Source: a bacterium 1XD42-54 (GTDB lineage: Bacteria; Bacillota; Clostridia; Lachnospirales; Lachnospiraceae). Taken from it: DNA of 64,000 nucleotides. Both the position numbers and the translations under genes were made by a program. This document shows positions 36,260-45,771 of this stretch, piece after piece. Below the pieces are notes generated by a model. The model worked only from the letters and a program-made list of their open reading frames with translations, was not told where the DNA came from and did no database searches. How positions within the stretch are numbered: the stretch's first letter is position 1; every line of letters begins with the position of its first letter. The stretch covers positions 124,001 to 188,000 of the forward strand of contig RAZH01000006.1 of NCBI GenBank assembly GCA_003612585.1, written 5' to 3'.

Positions 36260-37812
36260 ATAAATATTATACGGTAGGGATTGTAGAGGATGAAGTTATC
36301 GAACGCCAGGTACTTCAACTAATTCTGATCCAAAACCGACCAATTCTGCAGATTGTTTTCGAGGCAGAAGACGGGAATAGTGCGTTGGAGTTGGTGCACA
36401 GGTATACTCCGGATATCCTGATTGTTGATATTCAGATTCCGGAGCGCTCCGGACTGGAGCTGTGCCAGGAACTTCGGCAGGAGGGGTATGCAGGGTTAAT
36501 CATTATTAGCACCTCTTATTCTTTGTTTAACTATGCTTATCTGGCAATCAAGCTAAATGTATTGGATTATCTGTTGAAGCCAACCAGTGAGACGCAGATT
36601 TTGTCTGTATTAGACCGGTGTGTTTCTATACTGGAAAAGGATGAACAGCGAAAGGAAAAGGAACAGAGACTTGAGGAACATATGTGTCAGGCCAGATATG
36701 AGGCAGACAGGCGGTCTATCCACCATGTGCTATCCGGAAATGAACAGATATTACCGAAGCTGAGGGAGGTCGGGCTTCCACAGGACGGGGAATGGCAGGC
36801 AGTATGGATTGCCCAAGCATTGGATATTTCTGAAGATACAGGCACGCGAGAGGCATTCAGTCTGCATTCATCCGTTTGTCGGATCTTTCAGCGTGCTTTT
36901 TTTGTATTTGCCCGGATAGAAAAGGACAGGCTTCTTCTTTTCATTCATCCGCAGGAAACGAAGGAATTGTTTCAACTGTACAGTATGCTGCGCTGCTATA
37001 TCTGGTCGCTCAAGCAGCTTACTGGTCAGAAACAGCCCTGCTATGTAGGGCCGGTATGTATATCGTTGGAAGAAATGCAAGCAGCCGGAAGGCAAATTCC
37101 CGAAGAATTGTATTCGCTGCAGATGACCAGCAGGGATTTTATTGGGTATACGTGTTTTGATCGCTGTCCGCGTGCATTTTCAAAGGATAAGTATGTATTT
37201 CATATGCACAAAATCCTTCGTCTTTTGCAGGATAATCGGATGAAATATCTGGAATCCATGATTCTCTCAGAGTTGCGGGAATATGCCGAAAGGGCGCCGC
37301 AAAAATTTTGGGAATATATTCGGATTTTTGTGGACGCAGTGCTCTCGTTTTCTGATTCGTGGGATCTTTCTCGCGTTCAGGAGGAAATCAATCATACAGA
37401 GCTCCTGAAAAATCCGGAAAAGCAACAGGAGATAATTCATCAGATATTGTCTTTTCGTCCGACTGTCAATGAGGAAGGAGCAGATGCGTCGATCGATAAG
37501 ATTCTCCGGATTATGCGTACGGAATATTCATCGGATCTGTCCCAGGCAGCGATTGCTCATCGGATGGGCATGACACAAACGTATTTTAGCCGTATCTTTA
37601 AAAACAAAACAGGGAAGACCTTCGTATCTGTGCTGACTGAGATAAGGATGAACCGGGCGAAAGAATTAATTGCAGAAAACAGAGGCATTACGATCGGTGA
37701 ACTGACGGCATTATGCGGATATACGAGTAAAACGTATTTTTGCTCTCTTTTTCGGAAAACGACTGGACTTACTGTATATGAATATCAAAGGCGGATAGAA
37801 GATGAAGAATAA
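36256..37812 (+). CDS. YesN-like response regulator (receiver plus AraC-type HTH)
   Basis: A 518-residue regulator. The receiver domain has E11-D12 and phosphoacceptor D58 in LIVDIQIPE. A middle region of about 250 residues has no named motif. The C-terminal AraC HTH pair is at about 420-515 (LSQAAIAHRMGMTQTYFSRI and IGELTALCGYTSKTYFCSLF). The start at 36256 overlaps the preceding stop; an upstream ATG at 36154 lies inside the binding-protein gene. It overlaps the kinase gene by 11 bases. It likely activates the GH31 and GH13 genes on either side. Confidence 0.92.
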   Translation: MNKYYTVGIVEDEVIERQVLQLILIQNRPILQIVFEAEDGNSALELVHRYTPDILIVDIQIPERSGLELCQELRQEGYAGLIIISTSYSLFNYAYLAIKLNVLDYLLKPTSETQILSVLDRCVSILEKDEQRKEKEQRLEEHMCQARYEADRRSIHHVLSGNEQILPKLREVGLPQDGEWQAVWIAQALDISEDTGTREAFSLHSSVCRIFQRAFFVFARIEKDRLLLFIHPQETKELFQLYSMLRCYIWSLKQLTGQKQPCYVGPVCISLEEMQAAGRQIPEELYSLQMTSRDFIGYTCFDRCPRAFSKDKYVFHMHKILRLLQDNRMKYLESMILSELREYAERAPQKFWEYIRIFVDAVLSFSDSWDLSRVQEEINHTELLKNPEKQQEIIHQILSFRPTVNEEGADASIDKILRIMRTEYSSDLSQAAIAHRMGMTQTYFSRIFKNKTGKTFVSVLTEIRMNRAKELIAENRGITIGELTALCGYTSKTYFCSLFRKTTGLTVYEYQRRIEDEE

Positions 37813-39277
37813 AAAATTTCATACCCTGCAGGGAAAATTGGGTTTATTGGTCAGTATGATTGCACTGACTTCCCTGCTTTTCTTTTTCGGAAATTTTTAT
37901 TTAGCAGGTATAGTAAGCGAGGAATACACATTGCTGATTGAACAGAATCAGCTTATGCCTCAATATATGAAAGCACTGTCAGAATATCGTTCTGCCCTGC
38001 AAAAATACTCGAATATGACAAAGGATTTGAACTGTATGAAGGAGTATTTGGAAAGCAAGGAAAAATTAGTACGAATTGCAACAGAGCTTTTTGAGGCGTT
38101 CCCGGATCCCTATATTGAAAATTTGTCCTATTTATCTGAAAATCTTTCCAGACAGGGAATGCTGATTATTACAGAAACAAAAAAAGGGGAAACAGAAGCA
38201 GCAAAAAGCGCATATACAGAATTTTCTTCCGAGTATTCCCTTTTAAATAAATACACGGTGTATGTCCAGCAATCCATTGATAAATTATCTGTCCAGGAAA
38301 TCAGTCGTATCGGAAGCCAGCAGGCGGAGCGTCAGCGCAATATGCTGTTAGTTTTTTGCAGTGTTATTATCGTACTGGCTGTTTTATCTTTTCTTCGCAT
38401 TCGCAACATCGTGCGGCCGATTTTACATCTCACGGAAATGGCAAATCTGGTAATGCAGAATGTATGGGATCTCCCGGGGTGGCATCATCCGCAAAAGGAC
38501 GAAACAGGTGTATTGATCAATTCTTTTTACCATATGGTACAGACGATTCAGGAGCAGATTGAAATATTAAAGCAGCAGCAGAAGGTGGAAATGGAGCGTA
38601 AAGAGGCAAATGAAAAAAAGCTGCAGCTGGAGTACAGAAACGTACAGCTGGAGCTGAAAGCTCTTCAGAATCAGATAAATCCTCACTTTTTATTTAATTG
38701 CATGAATATGATTGCGAAGCAGGCATATATTGAAGCGGCGTCTCATACGCAGCATATCACAGAGGCGATTGCCCGTTATCTTCGCAGTGTGTTGGACCAG
38801 GAGCGGGAAATCGTAACCATAGAGCAGGAACTGCAGCAGATACAAAATTATTTAGATATTCAGACAATTCGTTTTGGCAGTCGTTTTCAATATGAGATAA
38901 ACTGTGACTCGTCGTGTTTTTCTTTATACGTGCCATTTATGATTTTGCAGCCCCTTGTGGAAAATACGATTACCCACGGCGTGGATTGCTGTGCCAGGGG
39001 GATTCAGCTAAGCTGCAACATAAAAAAGGAGGCGCAGGGGATCGCTATTTATGTGGAGGACAATGGACCGGGAATGGAAGCGGAAAAGGTAAATGAACTG
39101 CGTATCATGGCTCAAAGCATATCTCCGGAAACTCACACAGCCGGAATCGGACTGATTAATGTATTCCGTCGGATGCAGTTATATTTTCAGGAACAAGTGG
39201 AAATTTTTATTGAGAGTACGCCCTATATCAGGACGGTTATCGGCTTCCGTATTCCGGAGGCAGGGCTGAAACGGTGA
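37802..39277 (+). CDS. YesM/LytS-type sensor histidine kinase
   Basis: A 491-residue kinase. Two helices (about 14-36 and 181-199) flank an extracytoplasmic region of about 145 helical residues. A HAMP domain follows (about 201-255), then a short coiled coil, then the His_kinase domain with the phosphorylated H295 in NQINPHFLFNCMN. The ATPase domain has PLVENTITHG and DNGPGM. It is the partner of the YesN-like regulator. The helical external domain is a suitable docking surface for the sugar-binding protein encoded first in the operon. The next 218 bases hold the GH13 promoter region. Confidence 0.92.
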   Translation: MKNKKFHTLQGKLGLLVSMIALTSLLFFFGNFYLAGIVSEEYTLLIEQNQLMPQYMKALSEYRSALQKYSNMTKDLNCMKEYLESKEKLVRIATELFEAFPDPYIENLSYLSENLSRQGMLIITETKKGETEAAKSAYTEFSSEYSLLNKYTVYVQQSIDKLSVQEISRIGSQQAERQRNMLLVFCSVIIVLAVLSFLRIRNIVRPILHLTEMANLVMQNVWDLPGWHHPQKDETGVLINSFYHMVQTIQEQIEILKQQQKVEMERKEANEKKLQLEYRNVQLELKALQNQINPHFLFNCMNMIAKQAYIEAASHTQHITEAIARYLRSVLDQEREIVTIEQELQQIQNYLDIQTIRFGSRFQYEINCDSSCFSLYVPFMILQPLVENTITHGVDCCARGIQLSCNIKKEAQGIAIYVEDNGPGMEAEKVNELRIMAQSISPETHTAGIGLINVFRRMQLYFQEQVEIFIESTPYIRTVIGFRIPEAGLKR

Positions 39278-39495
39278 TTCGCATGTTGATTTTTTGCCAT
39301 ACAGTGTAAAGGAATGAACAAGATGCACAAAAAATGAATGGAATGTCCAGGCAAAAATGGGTGATTTTGTTTAAAAATGTAATGGGACGTATAAAAAAAC
39401 TAAATAGACAGTACAAAAAAATGAATATAGAATACCTCTCGTAAGATCTGGCAGAGAACCTTGCTGATCGAATAAAGGAAAAGGAGAGGAAGAAC

Positions 39496-41445
39496 ATGTG
39501 TAAAAATAGAACCATGTGTAAAAAATTTTTATCCACAGGGCTTGCAGTAATCATGGCGTTTGGAAGTCAGGCAGCTGTATTTGCAGCGGAGCCGCAGGCT
39601 TTTACTGCGAAAGACGGGGTCATTGACGAGCAGGAAGGCGACGTATATTATGAAATTTTTGTACGTGCTTTTCGGGATTCAAACGGGGATCACATCGGTG
39701 ATTTCAAAGGAGTTGAGGAGGCTGTTCCGTATCTGGCAGATCTGGGGATCACCGGTATCTGGCTGATGCCGATTACAGGATCAGACAGTGCGCATGGCTA
39801 TGATGTAGTTGATTATTATGCAGTAAACAGCGATTATGGAACAATGGAAGATTTTGAAAGCATGCTGGCTACCTGTCATGAATATGGCATTGAGGTTATC
39901 ATGGATTTGGTCGTTAACCACTGCAGCTGGTCGAACGTCTGGTTCCAGGAAGCACTGAAAGGGCCGACCTTGGAGGATGGCAGTGCAAACCCATACTGGG
40001 ATTATTTTACCTTTGTTCCTGCCGATGCAAATTATGTAGAGAAAACAGCAGATGAGATCCATGCAGAAGAGGCGGCTTATCTCGAAGAACATGGAAGCAT
40101 GGAAGGATATGAAGCACAGTATCCTCTCTATGATAATGCAACAGCGGGTCCAGATAAAACGGTATGGCGCAGTACGGATGAGACGGCAGAGAGGATGGTA
40201 TCGCGCGGTATTATTGAAAATGCCGATAATATCATTTCGGGATACAATTACACAGGCATCTTCAGCTCAGGAATGCCTGATCTGAACTATGAGAGCGAGG
40301 CGCTTCGGGAGGAAATGAAGGATGTGGCGGCTTTCTGGCTTGAGGCAGGAATTGACGGATTCCGTCTGGACGCAGCGCGCCACATTTATGGAGACTATTA
40401 TTCAAATATTTATACAGATTACATATTTGAGAAAAATATGGATTACTGGAGAGACTTCCGTGCATCCCTGGAAGCAGAGTATCCGGAGGTTTACCTGGTA
40501 GGTGAAGTTTGGGAGAAAAATACAGATAATGTGGTTCCGTTCCTTACTGACGGCGGATTGCACAGTATTTTTGACTTCAATCTTTCCGGTAAGATCTATG
40601 AAGCAGTTTCCAACGAGACAACTGCTTACAATCCGGAACTCGCATCAGAAACGAACCGTCTGAGTGAAAAAACGGATCTGGATATCGTAGGAGGACTGAT
40701 TGATTATTATAATAAGCTTGGCGAAGGATCTAATTATGAATTCATTGACTGTCCATTCATAACAAATCATGACCAGAACCGTCTGATCAGCCTTTTGCGT
40801 TATAAATTTGATGAGAGTGCGGATGATATTCTGACAGCACCTGTTCTTCTTGATCCGAATGAGAATCCGGTGCCAAGAGATGATGCAGAAAAGGCAGAAA
40901 GCCATGCAAAGGTAGCGGCAAACCTGCTGCTGACACTGCCTGGAAAACCGTTCCTGTATTATGGAGAAGAGATTGGAATGGACGGCGCAAAGCCTGACTC
41001 CAGTATCCGTGAGTGTATGGGATGGTTTGAAAAGCCTTTTGAAGGCGGATTTGCAAAGGATGGACTTGCAAACTATAATACTGTATATTACAGTCTCGGC
41101 GGAAAATCTTCTGTAGAAGTTCAGCAGGAGGATCCGACATCCATGTTGTCTCATTATAAAGAGGTTATTAAGACACGAAAAGAAATTCCGGCTCTGATGA
41201 ATGGTGACATTGATGAATATGCTGTAGATTCCCAGGAAATCGTATCCTACATTCGCATGACTAAGGATCAGCGTGTGCTGGTACTGATCAATCTGACCGG
41301 CAAAGAACTGACTCAGGAGATTGCTGCAGATCCGAACTACGGTGAATTTACAGATGTGGTATTCCAGTCTGCAGTAGATGAAACTAGCAGCTTCGATGGA
41401 CAGACAGCGACACTTGCACCTTACTCTATGCTTATTCTTGAGTAA
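39496..41445 (+). CDS. Secreted GH13 family alpha-amylase/alpha-glucosidase
   Basis: A 649-residue exported enzyme with a signal peptide of about 31 residues (ending VFAAEP). The GH13 barrel shows all four conserved regions: DLVVNH, GFRLDAARH (nucleophile D292), LVGEVWE (acid/base E337) and TNHDQNR (D426). A B-domain and a C-terminal beta domain are present. The likely substrate is an alpha-1,4 or alpha-1,6 glucan or oligosaccharide. AAGGAGAGGAAGAAC precedes the ATG. There is no sorting signal. It completes a small starch-type locus with the GH31 enzyme and the sensor operon. Confidence 0.92.
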   Translation: MCKNRTMCKKFLSTGLAVIMAFGSQAAVFAAEPQAFTAKDGVIDEQEGDVYYEIFVRAFRDSNGDHIGDFKGVEEAVPYLADLGITGIWLMPITGSDSAHGYDVVDYYAVNSDYGTMEDFESMLATCHEYGIEVIMDLVVNHCSWSNVWFQEALKGPTLEDGSANPYWDYFTFVPADANYVEKTADEIHAEEAAYLEEHGSMEGYEAQYPLYDNATAGPDKTVWRSTDETAERMVSRGIIENADNIISGYNYTGIFSSGMPDLNYESEALREEMKDVAAFWLEAGIDGFRLDAARHIYGDYYSNIYTDYIFEKNMDYWRDFRASLEAEYPEVYLVGEVWEKNTDNVVPFLTDGGLHSIFDFNLSGKIYEAVSNETTAYNPELASETNRLSEKTDLDIVGGLIDYYNKLGEGSNYEFIDCPFITNHDQNRLISLLRYKFDESADDILTAPVLLDPNENPVPRDDAEKAESHAKVAANLLLTLPGKPFLYYGEEIGMDGAKPDSSIRECMGWFEKPFEGGFAKDGLANYNTVYYSLGGKSSVEVQQEDPTSMLSHYKEVIKTRKEIPALMNGDIDEYAVDSQEIVSYIRMTKDQRVLVLINLTGKELTQEIAADPNYGEFTDVVFQSAVDETSSFDGQTATLAPYSMLILE

Positions 41446-41474
41446 GTTTCTGTGATTATACAGGAAGAGAATAC

Positions 41475-41511
41475 GGGGAGGAAATACGGCGGTTAGCCGT
41501 ATTTCCTCCCC
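41475..41511. terminator. Strong bidirectional terminator
   Basis: A perfect 16-bp stem (GGGGAGGAAATACGGC with GCCGTATTTCCTCCCC, 5-base loop) separates GH13 from the convergent XRE fragment, whose stop codon lies in the loop. Confidence 0.85.
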
Positions 41512-42146
41512 ACAACATAAACAGGGACAAATAATCCCGCCAGATACACAACCAGTAAAATGCTTTGCAGAAACAGATTTACGGATAAACTGGAAGCAGC
41601 GGCAGTGCAACAAATGTAAAACGGCGGTATGGTCAGCAGGGTGACGAGCGACCAGATACGCAATGCCCTTACGATGTGCGGCCAGTTGCTGTTGTTAAAA
41701 TACAGACCAGGCACATTCATACGAAAAAATCCGTCCGAGATGCCACTGATTTTATTTTCGTCATAATAAGCAGGCAGTCTGTTTTTCATGAAAAACCAGA
41801 AATAGACTCCAAAGATAAAACTAAGCAGCTCAAATGTCAGAAATGTGGTTGCAAATGGATAGAGTATTGATTTTCTGCCGGATAAAAACCATATTCCTAA
41901 CAATAGCTCCAATAAGGAAAGCAGCGTGCAGCTGCCAAAAAGAACCGCGTGTTTTTTACGCTGTTCTTTTCTTTTTTCCGGTGTTTCTTCTGAGAAGGTG
42001 AGGGCTTTTTTGACAAGGACTTCTACCTGCGAAAGCTCCATGTCAGAAGCGGTATCAAGACGCCGTGCTTCAAGCAGTTCCGTGACGGAAACGCCGAGGA
42101 TGTCAGCGAGCGGCATCAGAAGAGAGATATCCGGCATACTCAAGCC
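41493..42146 (-). pseudogene. XRE-family regulator with membrane domain, 3' part (split by the mobile element)
   Basis: This frame encodes the last 217 residues of a regulator. It begins GLSMPDISLLMPLADILGVS, the second half of a standard XRE helix-turn-helix domain that normally reads VSKWE(R/T)G-LSMPDISLL. A linker and four hydrophobic segments follow. The 5' part of the gene, ending in VSKWERG, lies on the far side of the element at 58274-58404. An in-frame stop lies just inside the element, so no full protein can be made. The pair gives a precise empty-site prediction. Confidence 0.9.
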
Positions 42147-42147
42147 C

Positions 42148-42167
42148 GTTTCCCTTAATTAAAGATA
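42148..42167 (+). repeat. Left terminal inverted repeat of the element
   Basis: Reading inward, the 20 bases start GTTTCCCTTAATTAAAG. They match the right end in 18 of 20 positions. Confidence 0.88.
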
Positions 42168-42188
42168 TTGTTGGGTAAAAAAGAAAGG

Positions 42189-43810
42189 TCAATCGATTTT
42201 GCCGATAAAGCGGTAGTAGATTTCTACTTCCTGCTCACGGCTTCCATCCTCGCCCTTGACAGCTTCGTGGACGGTTATTTTTTCAATTAGAGTGTTCAGA
42301 AGTTCGGCGGTCAGCTCCACAGGGTTGACATACTGTTTCATCAGGGCAATCCACTTTTCAGCATCCGCTGCGGTCTGTACGGCGGCTTCCATCGTTTCGT
42401 GAAGCTGTCTTATTTTTGTTTCAAGCTCCTTTTGCTCGTTCTGGTACTTCTCGGACAGCATATTGAAGTTATACTCGGTTATGCGTCCAGCAGACCAGTC
42501 CTCATACATTTTAGCAAACAGCCCGTCAACCTCGGCTTTACGCTTCTCTGCCTTTTTCAGCTCCGCAGCCTGCTTTTTCTTCGCAGAGTTTCTTTCCCTG
42601 TCGCTGGCATTGAGCAGGCGTTTCAGCAGCTTGTCCTCGTCTTTCTGTGCCAGCATAGACCAGTATTGCAGTCTTCAAGTACATAGGCATACAGTACATC
42701 ATAGCGGATATAGTGCATGGAACACTGGCGTAATCCCTGTCCGTTTTTGCTGCAATGGTAGTACCCGTATGGGTTTTTGTTCTGCTTGTTTTCCCCATAG
42801 GCTAAAGACCATCCGCAGTCTGCACATTTTATCAATCCTGCGAAAATCTGTGTCGTACCGTTTCTGCGTTTCCTGCGTCTGCTTGCAATCAGCTCCTGAA
42901 CTTTTTGGAACACTTCTTCGGAAATGATGGCTTCGTGGGTATTTTCCACACGATACCATTCTTCCTGCGGCTTCCGCACCTTTTTCTTGTTCTTGAATGA
43001 AATGTTGCTCTGCTTGTTGTGAACACTGTGACCGATGTAGGTTTCCTCTTTCAAAATGCTCTTGACCTGTGCAATCGTCCACGCATAGGCTTTTTCTGCG
43101 GGCGCACCGGCGTAGATATTAGCGAAAGTCCCGTATCTTTCATAGTTCAGCCAGCCGGGGGTAGGTACTTTTTCCTCCACCAGAATCCGTGTAATGCTGG
43201 CGGCACCACGCCCGTGTACGGCAAGGTCAAAAATCTTCTCTACAATCCAGCGTGTTTCCGGGTCGATCAGAAGATGACCTTTTTTGTCCGGGTCTTTTAC
43301 ATAGCCCAGCGGTGCATAGGCTCCATAGTGTGCGCCATTGGCAAATCTTGTGTGCATGGCAGCCTTGACCTTTTTGCTGGTCTGTCGGGCGTGCATTTCA
43401 TTTAGGATGTTTAAGAACGGGGCAAGCTCGCTTTCTCCGTTGATGGTGTCCACATTGTCATTGATGGCAATGTAGCGTACTCCCTTGCTGGGGAAATAGA
43501 TTTCCGTGTACTGACCGGTCAGGATATAGTTTCTTCCCAGACGGGATAAGTCCTTTGTGACAACGCAGTTGATTTTTCCGTCCTCGATGTCATCAATCAT
43601 CCTTTGGAAACTTGGACGCTCGAAATTTGTCCCGCTCCATCCGTCGTCAATGTACTCGTCTACAACGGTCAGCCCATGCTCTGCGGCATACTGCCTAAGC
43701 ATCATGCGCTGGGTCTGGATACTGCCGCTTTCCCCCTGTAATTCATCGTCACGGCTCAATCTCAAATATAGTGCAGTGTTATAAATCGTTGTATTGTATG
43801 GTTGTTTCAC
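42189..43810 (-). pseudogene. Large serine recombinase (TndX/TnpX type), frameshifted
   Basis: The first frame (43810 to about 42675) carries the resolvase domain with catalytic S19 in YLRLSRDD, the Recombinase domain and a zinc ribbon (CADCGWS ... YYHCSKNG). Near 42672-42679 the frame is lost. The adjacent frame continues with RLQYWSMLAQKDEDKLL and a coiled-coil C-terminus to 42189. Joined, the product would be about 540 residues, the TndX size. One missing base in GTACTTGAAGACTGC explains it. The GTG start follows GAAGGAGG. Position at the left end, 3' end outward, fits the family. Confidence 0.88.
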
Positions 43811-43838
43811 GGTTAAAAATCCTCCTTCTAAAAGAAAC

Positions 43839-43888
43839 AACCCACGCTTATACAATACTCGCTGGTACAAGTATATCATAAGCGTGGG
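43839..43888. repeat. Palindromic arms over the recombinase promoter
   Basis: CCCACGCTTA at 43841-43850 pairs with TAAGCGTGGG at 43879-43888. A -10-like TATACT for the recombinase lies between the arms on the reverse strand. The 16 bases 43839-43854 recur in inverted form at the right end (58220-58235). Confidence 0.7.
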
Positions 43889-43917
43889 CTGATTGACAGT
43901 CGTTATTCCGTATTTTT

Positions 43918-44103
43918 TCAGGAAGCGGCGGCAGCGTGCTGGATCACATCTTCCAGCAGGCTGTCAAGCGGCTTCCCATCCTGTGCGAAATGCTCCGATA
44001 CCTTGATACGGACTTTCCCCATGACAAAATACTGGGTGCCGTCTTTTTCGGTAAGCAGGGTGCCGCTGTTTTTGTTATTGCTCTCGTTTTTGTTTTTTGC
44101 CAT
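43918..44103 (-). CDS. TnpW-like small transposon protein
   Basis: A 61-residue protein with a polar Asn/Lys-rich start and a C-terminal half (GTQYFVMGKVRIKVSEHFAQ) resembling the TnpW family encoded next to TnpX-type recombinases. GGAGG lies upstream of the ATG. It is probably co-transcribed with the recombinase and its role is unknown. The 100-base gap to the recombinase carries the palindromic promoter region. Confidence 0.65.
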   Translation of the reverse strand: MAKNKNESNNKNSGTLLTEKDGTQYFVMGKVRIKVSEHFAQDGKPLDSLLEDVIQHAAAAS

Positions 44104-44179
44104 AGGCAGTTACCTCCATAAATGAAATATGCCCGACAAGGGAATGTCAGGCAGGTGTACAGCCGCAGACTGTCTCCAT

Positions 44180-44454
44180 GTCAACCAAACCGTGTCAACC
44201 GTCAGAAAAGACTTTGAAAACAATCCATTGGCGCTCTATGATTACTTTTTACTTTTTCTTTGATTTCTTGGTTGACATGGTTGACAAAGGAGAGAAATGC
44301 CCAAAATATCAGGCTTTTCCCCGTCAACCGGCTGTCAACCGAAGCGTCAACCAAACTGTTAACCGGTGGCTTTTCAGAATGGCAGTTCCATTTGCCGGGC
44401 TTCTTCTTCCGTGATTTCTCGAAAACCGTCCCCCTCCGGCGGAGCTTGGTTGAC
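44180..44454. repeat. Cluster of GTCAACC iterons, candidate replication origin
   Basis: Eight exact copies of GTCAACC or its complement begin at 44180, 44194, 44270, 44279, 44323, 44334, 44346 and 44448. A GTTAACC variant is at 44358. Four copies from 44323 are spaced 11-12 bases apart, close to one helical turn. The region from 44104 to 44373 has no convincing gene; the last copy lies in the end of the helicase gene. Confidence 0.7.
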
Positions 44455-45771
44455 ACGCTCCCAGCCTTTTTGAGAACCGTATTTCTTATACCGCTTCGGA
44501 CTTTTGTAGGCTACCCAGCCCTGTATGATACCGCCCGCAATGCCGGTATTCATAATCTCGCAGATTGCCCGTGTCTCCCAGTCTGCCGGGGAATTTAAGT
44601 TCCCCAATGCTTCCTCATAAAGCTGCTTGGAGCATACCCTGTCGCCGGTGTAGTCCTCCAAATAGGCGTAGATCATGCCAGCCTGTGTGTCTTCCTGCAT
44701 GAAGTCCTGCTGGTGTTCTTTCAGATACCGCTCCATTGCTGGGCTTAGTTTCAGCTTTACATCGCCTTTCCGGTAAACCTCCATGACCTCCGCCCACATC
44801 TGCCCGATGTAGGCTCTGGAAGCGGCTTCATCTTCCAGAAAGTGAACCTCCGCCGCTTCCGCCTGCACCTGCACCGGCATGAAACGCCGGTTCCCGGTTC
44901 GGTCAAGAGGCAGGAAGTCCAGCGTGTTGGAAGTTCCGGCAAACACGCACTGCCGCTTATGGTCTTTTGGGTGGACTTCATAAGGGGCTTTGTAGGTTTC
45001 CTTCTGGCGGCTCAAAAAGGACTTAATATCCTCAATGCTCTTTGCGTTCGCCGTGGCAATCATTTCCGACATTTCAATAATCCAATGCCCTTGCAGCTTG
45101 CGGTACACATTTTCATCGTCCAGCTTCTTCAAATCGTCTGAAAACCATTCGCCCCTGCCTGCCAGCAGCCGGAAAAAGGTAGATTTCCCGGCTCCCTGAC
45201 CACCAACCAGACAGAGCATGACCTCAAACTTGCTCCCCGGTCTGAATACCCGCCGGATGGCTCCCATCAGGAACAGTTTCAAGGCTTCATAGGTGTATTC
45301 GTCCGTATCGGCTCCCAGAAAGTGATGCAGGGCGTAACGGATGCGCTCTGTGCCGTCCCATTGCAGGCTGTTCAGGTAATCCCTGACCGGATGGTAGCGG
45401 TTTTCATTGGCAACAATCTTGATGGCGCTCTGCACCTTTTTCTCGCTGGTAAGCCCGTAGTTTTCTTCCAGATACAAAAGCAGGTAGTTCATGTCCATGT
45501 CGGTCAGCGTGGTACTGGTGCGCTCCCAGCCCAGCGGCTTCACAATGTCAATCTGCTCCGTCAAAAGGTTCAGACGCAGCGCCCCACGAAACAGAGGGTC
45601 ACGCTGGAACACCGTCAGGCAGTTTCGGATGCTGTTCTTCACGCCGCCTTTCTGCGTCCCCTCTAATGTCTCCCGGATTTCTGTCGGTGTCTGCGCCGGT
45701 TCCATTGTGTCCATCGTCCTTTTGACAGCTTCCTGCGTTTCCGGCGGCAAGCTCTGAAATTCGCTGTTCAA
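44374..45771 (-). CDS. VapE-like (virulence-associated E) primase-helicase ATPase
   Basis: A 465-residue protein of the VirE/VapE family. The P-loop GGQGAGKST is at 190-198, followed by WIIEMSEM (Walker B-like) and a segment TSNTLDFLPLDRTGNRRF near 275-295. Related proteins act as replicative helicases on phages and mobile elements. The start is a TTG with GGAGG 9 bases upstream, which lies 173 bases inside the 3' end of the primase gene in another frame. It likely works with that primase at the iteron region downstream. Confidence 0.85.
   Translation of the reverse strand: MNSEFQSLPPETQEAVKRTMDTMEPAQTPTEIRETLEGTQKGGVKNSIRNCLTVFQRDPLFRGALRLNLLTEQIDIVKPLGWERTSTTLTDMDMNYLLLYLEENYGLTSEKKVQSAIKIVANENRYHPVRDYLNSLQWDGTERIRYALHHFLGADTDEYTYEALKLFLMGAIRRVFRPGSKFEVMLCLVGGQGAGKSTFFRLLAGRGEWFSDDLKKLDDENVYRKLQGHWIIEMSEMIATANAKSIEDIKSFLSRQKETYKAPYEVHPKDHKRQCVFAGTSNTLDFLPLDRTGNRRFMPVQVQAEAAEVHFLEDEAASRAYIGQMWAEVMEVYRKGDVKLKLSPAMERYLKEHQQDFMQEDTQAGMIYAYLEDYTGDRVCSKQLYEEALGNLNSPADWETRAICEIMNTGIAGGIIQGWVAYKSPKRYKKYGSQKGWERVNQAPPEGDGFREITEEEARQMELPF

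Noticed and set aside
42660-42690. Programmed frameshift in the recombinase
   Set aside because: No slippery heptamer or downstream structure is evident; the homologous family is normally encoded in one frame.
44180-44454. Repeat cluster as a CRISPR array
   Set aside because: The repeats are 7 bases, in both orientations and unevenly spaced, and no cas genes are present.
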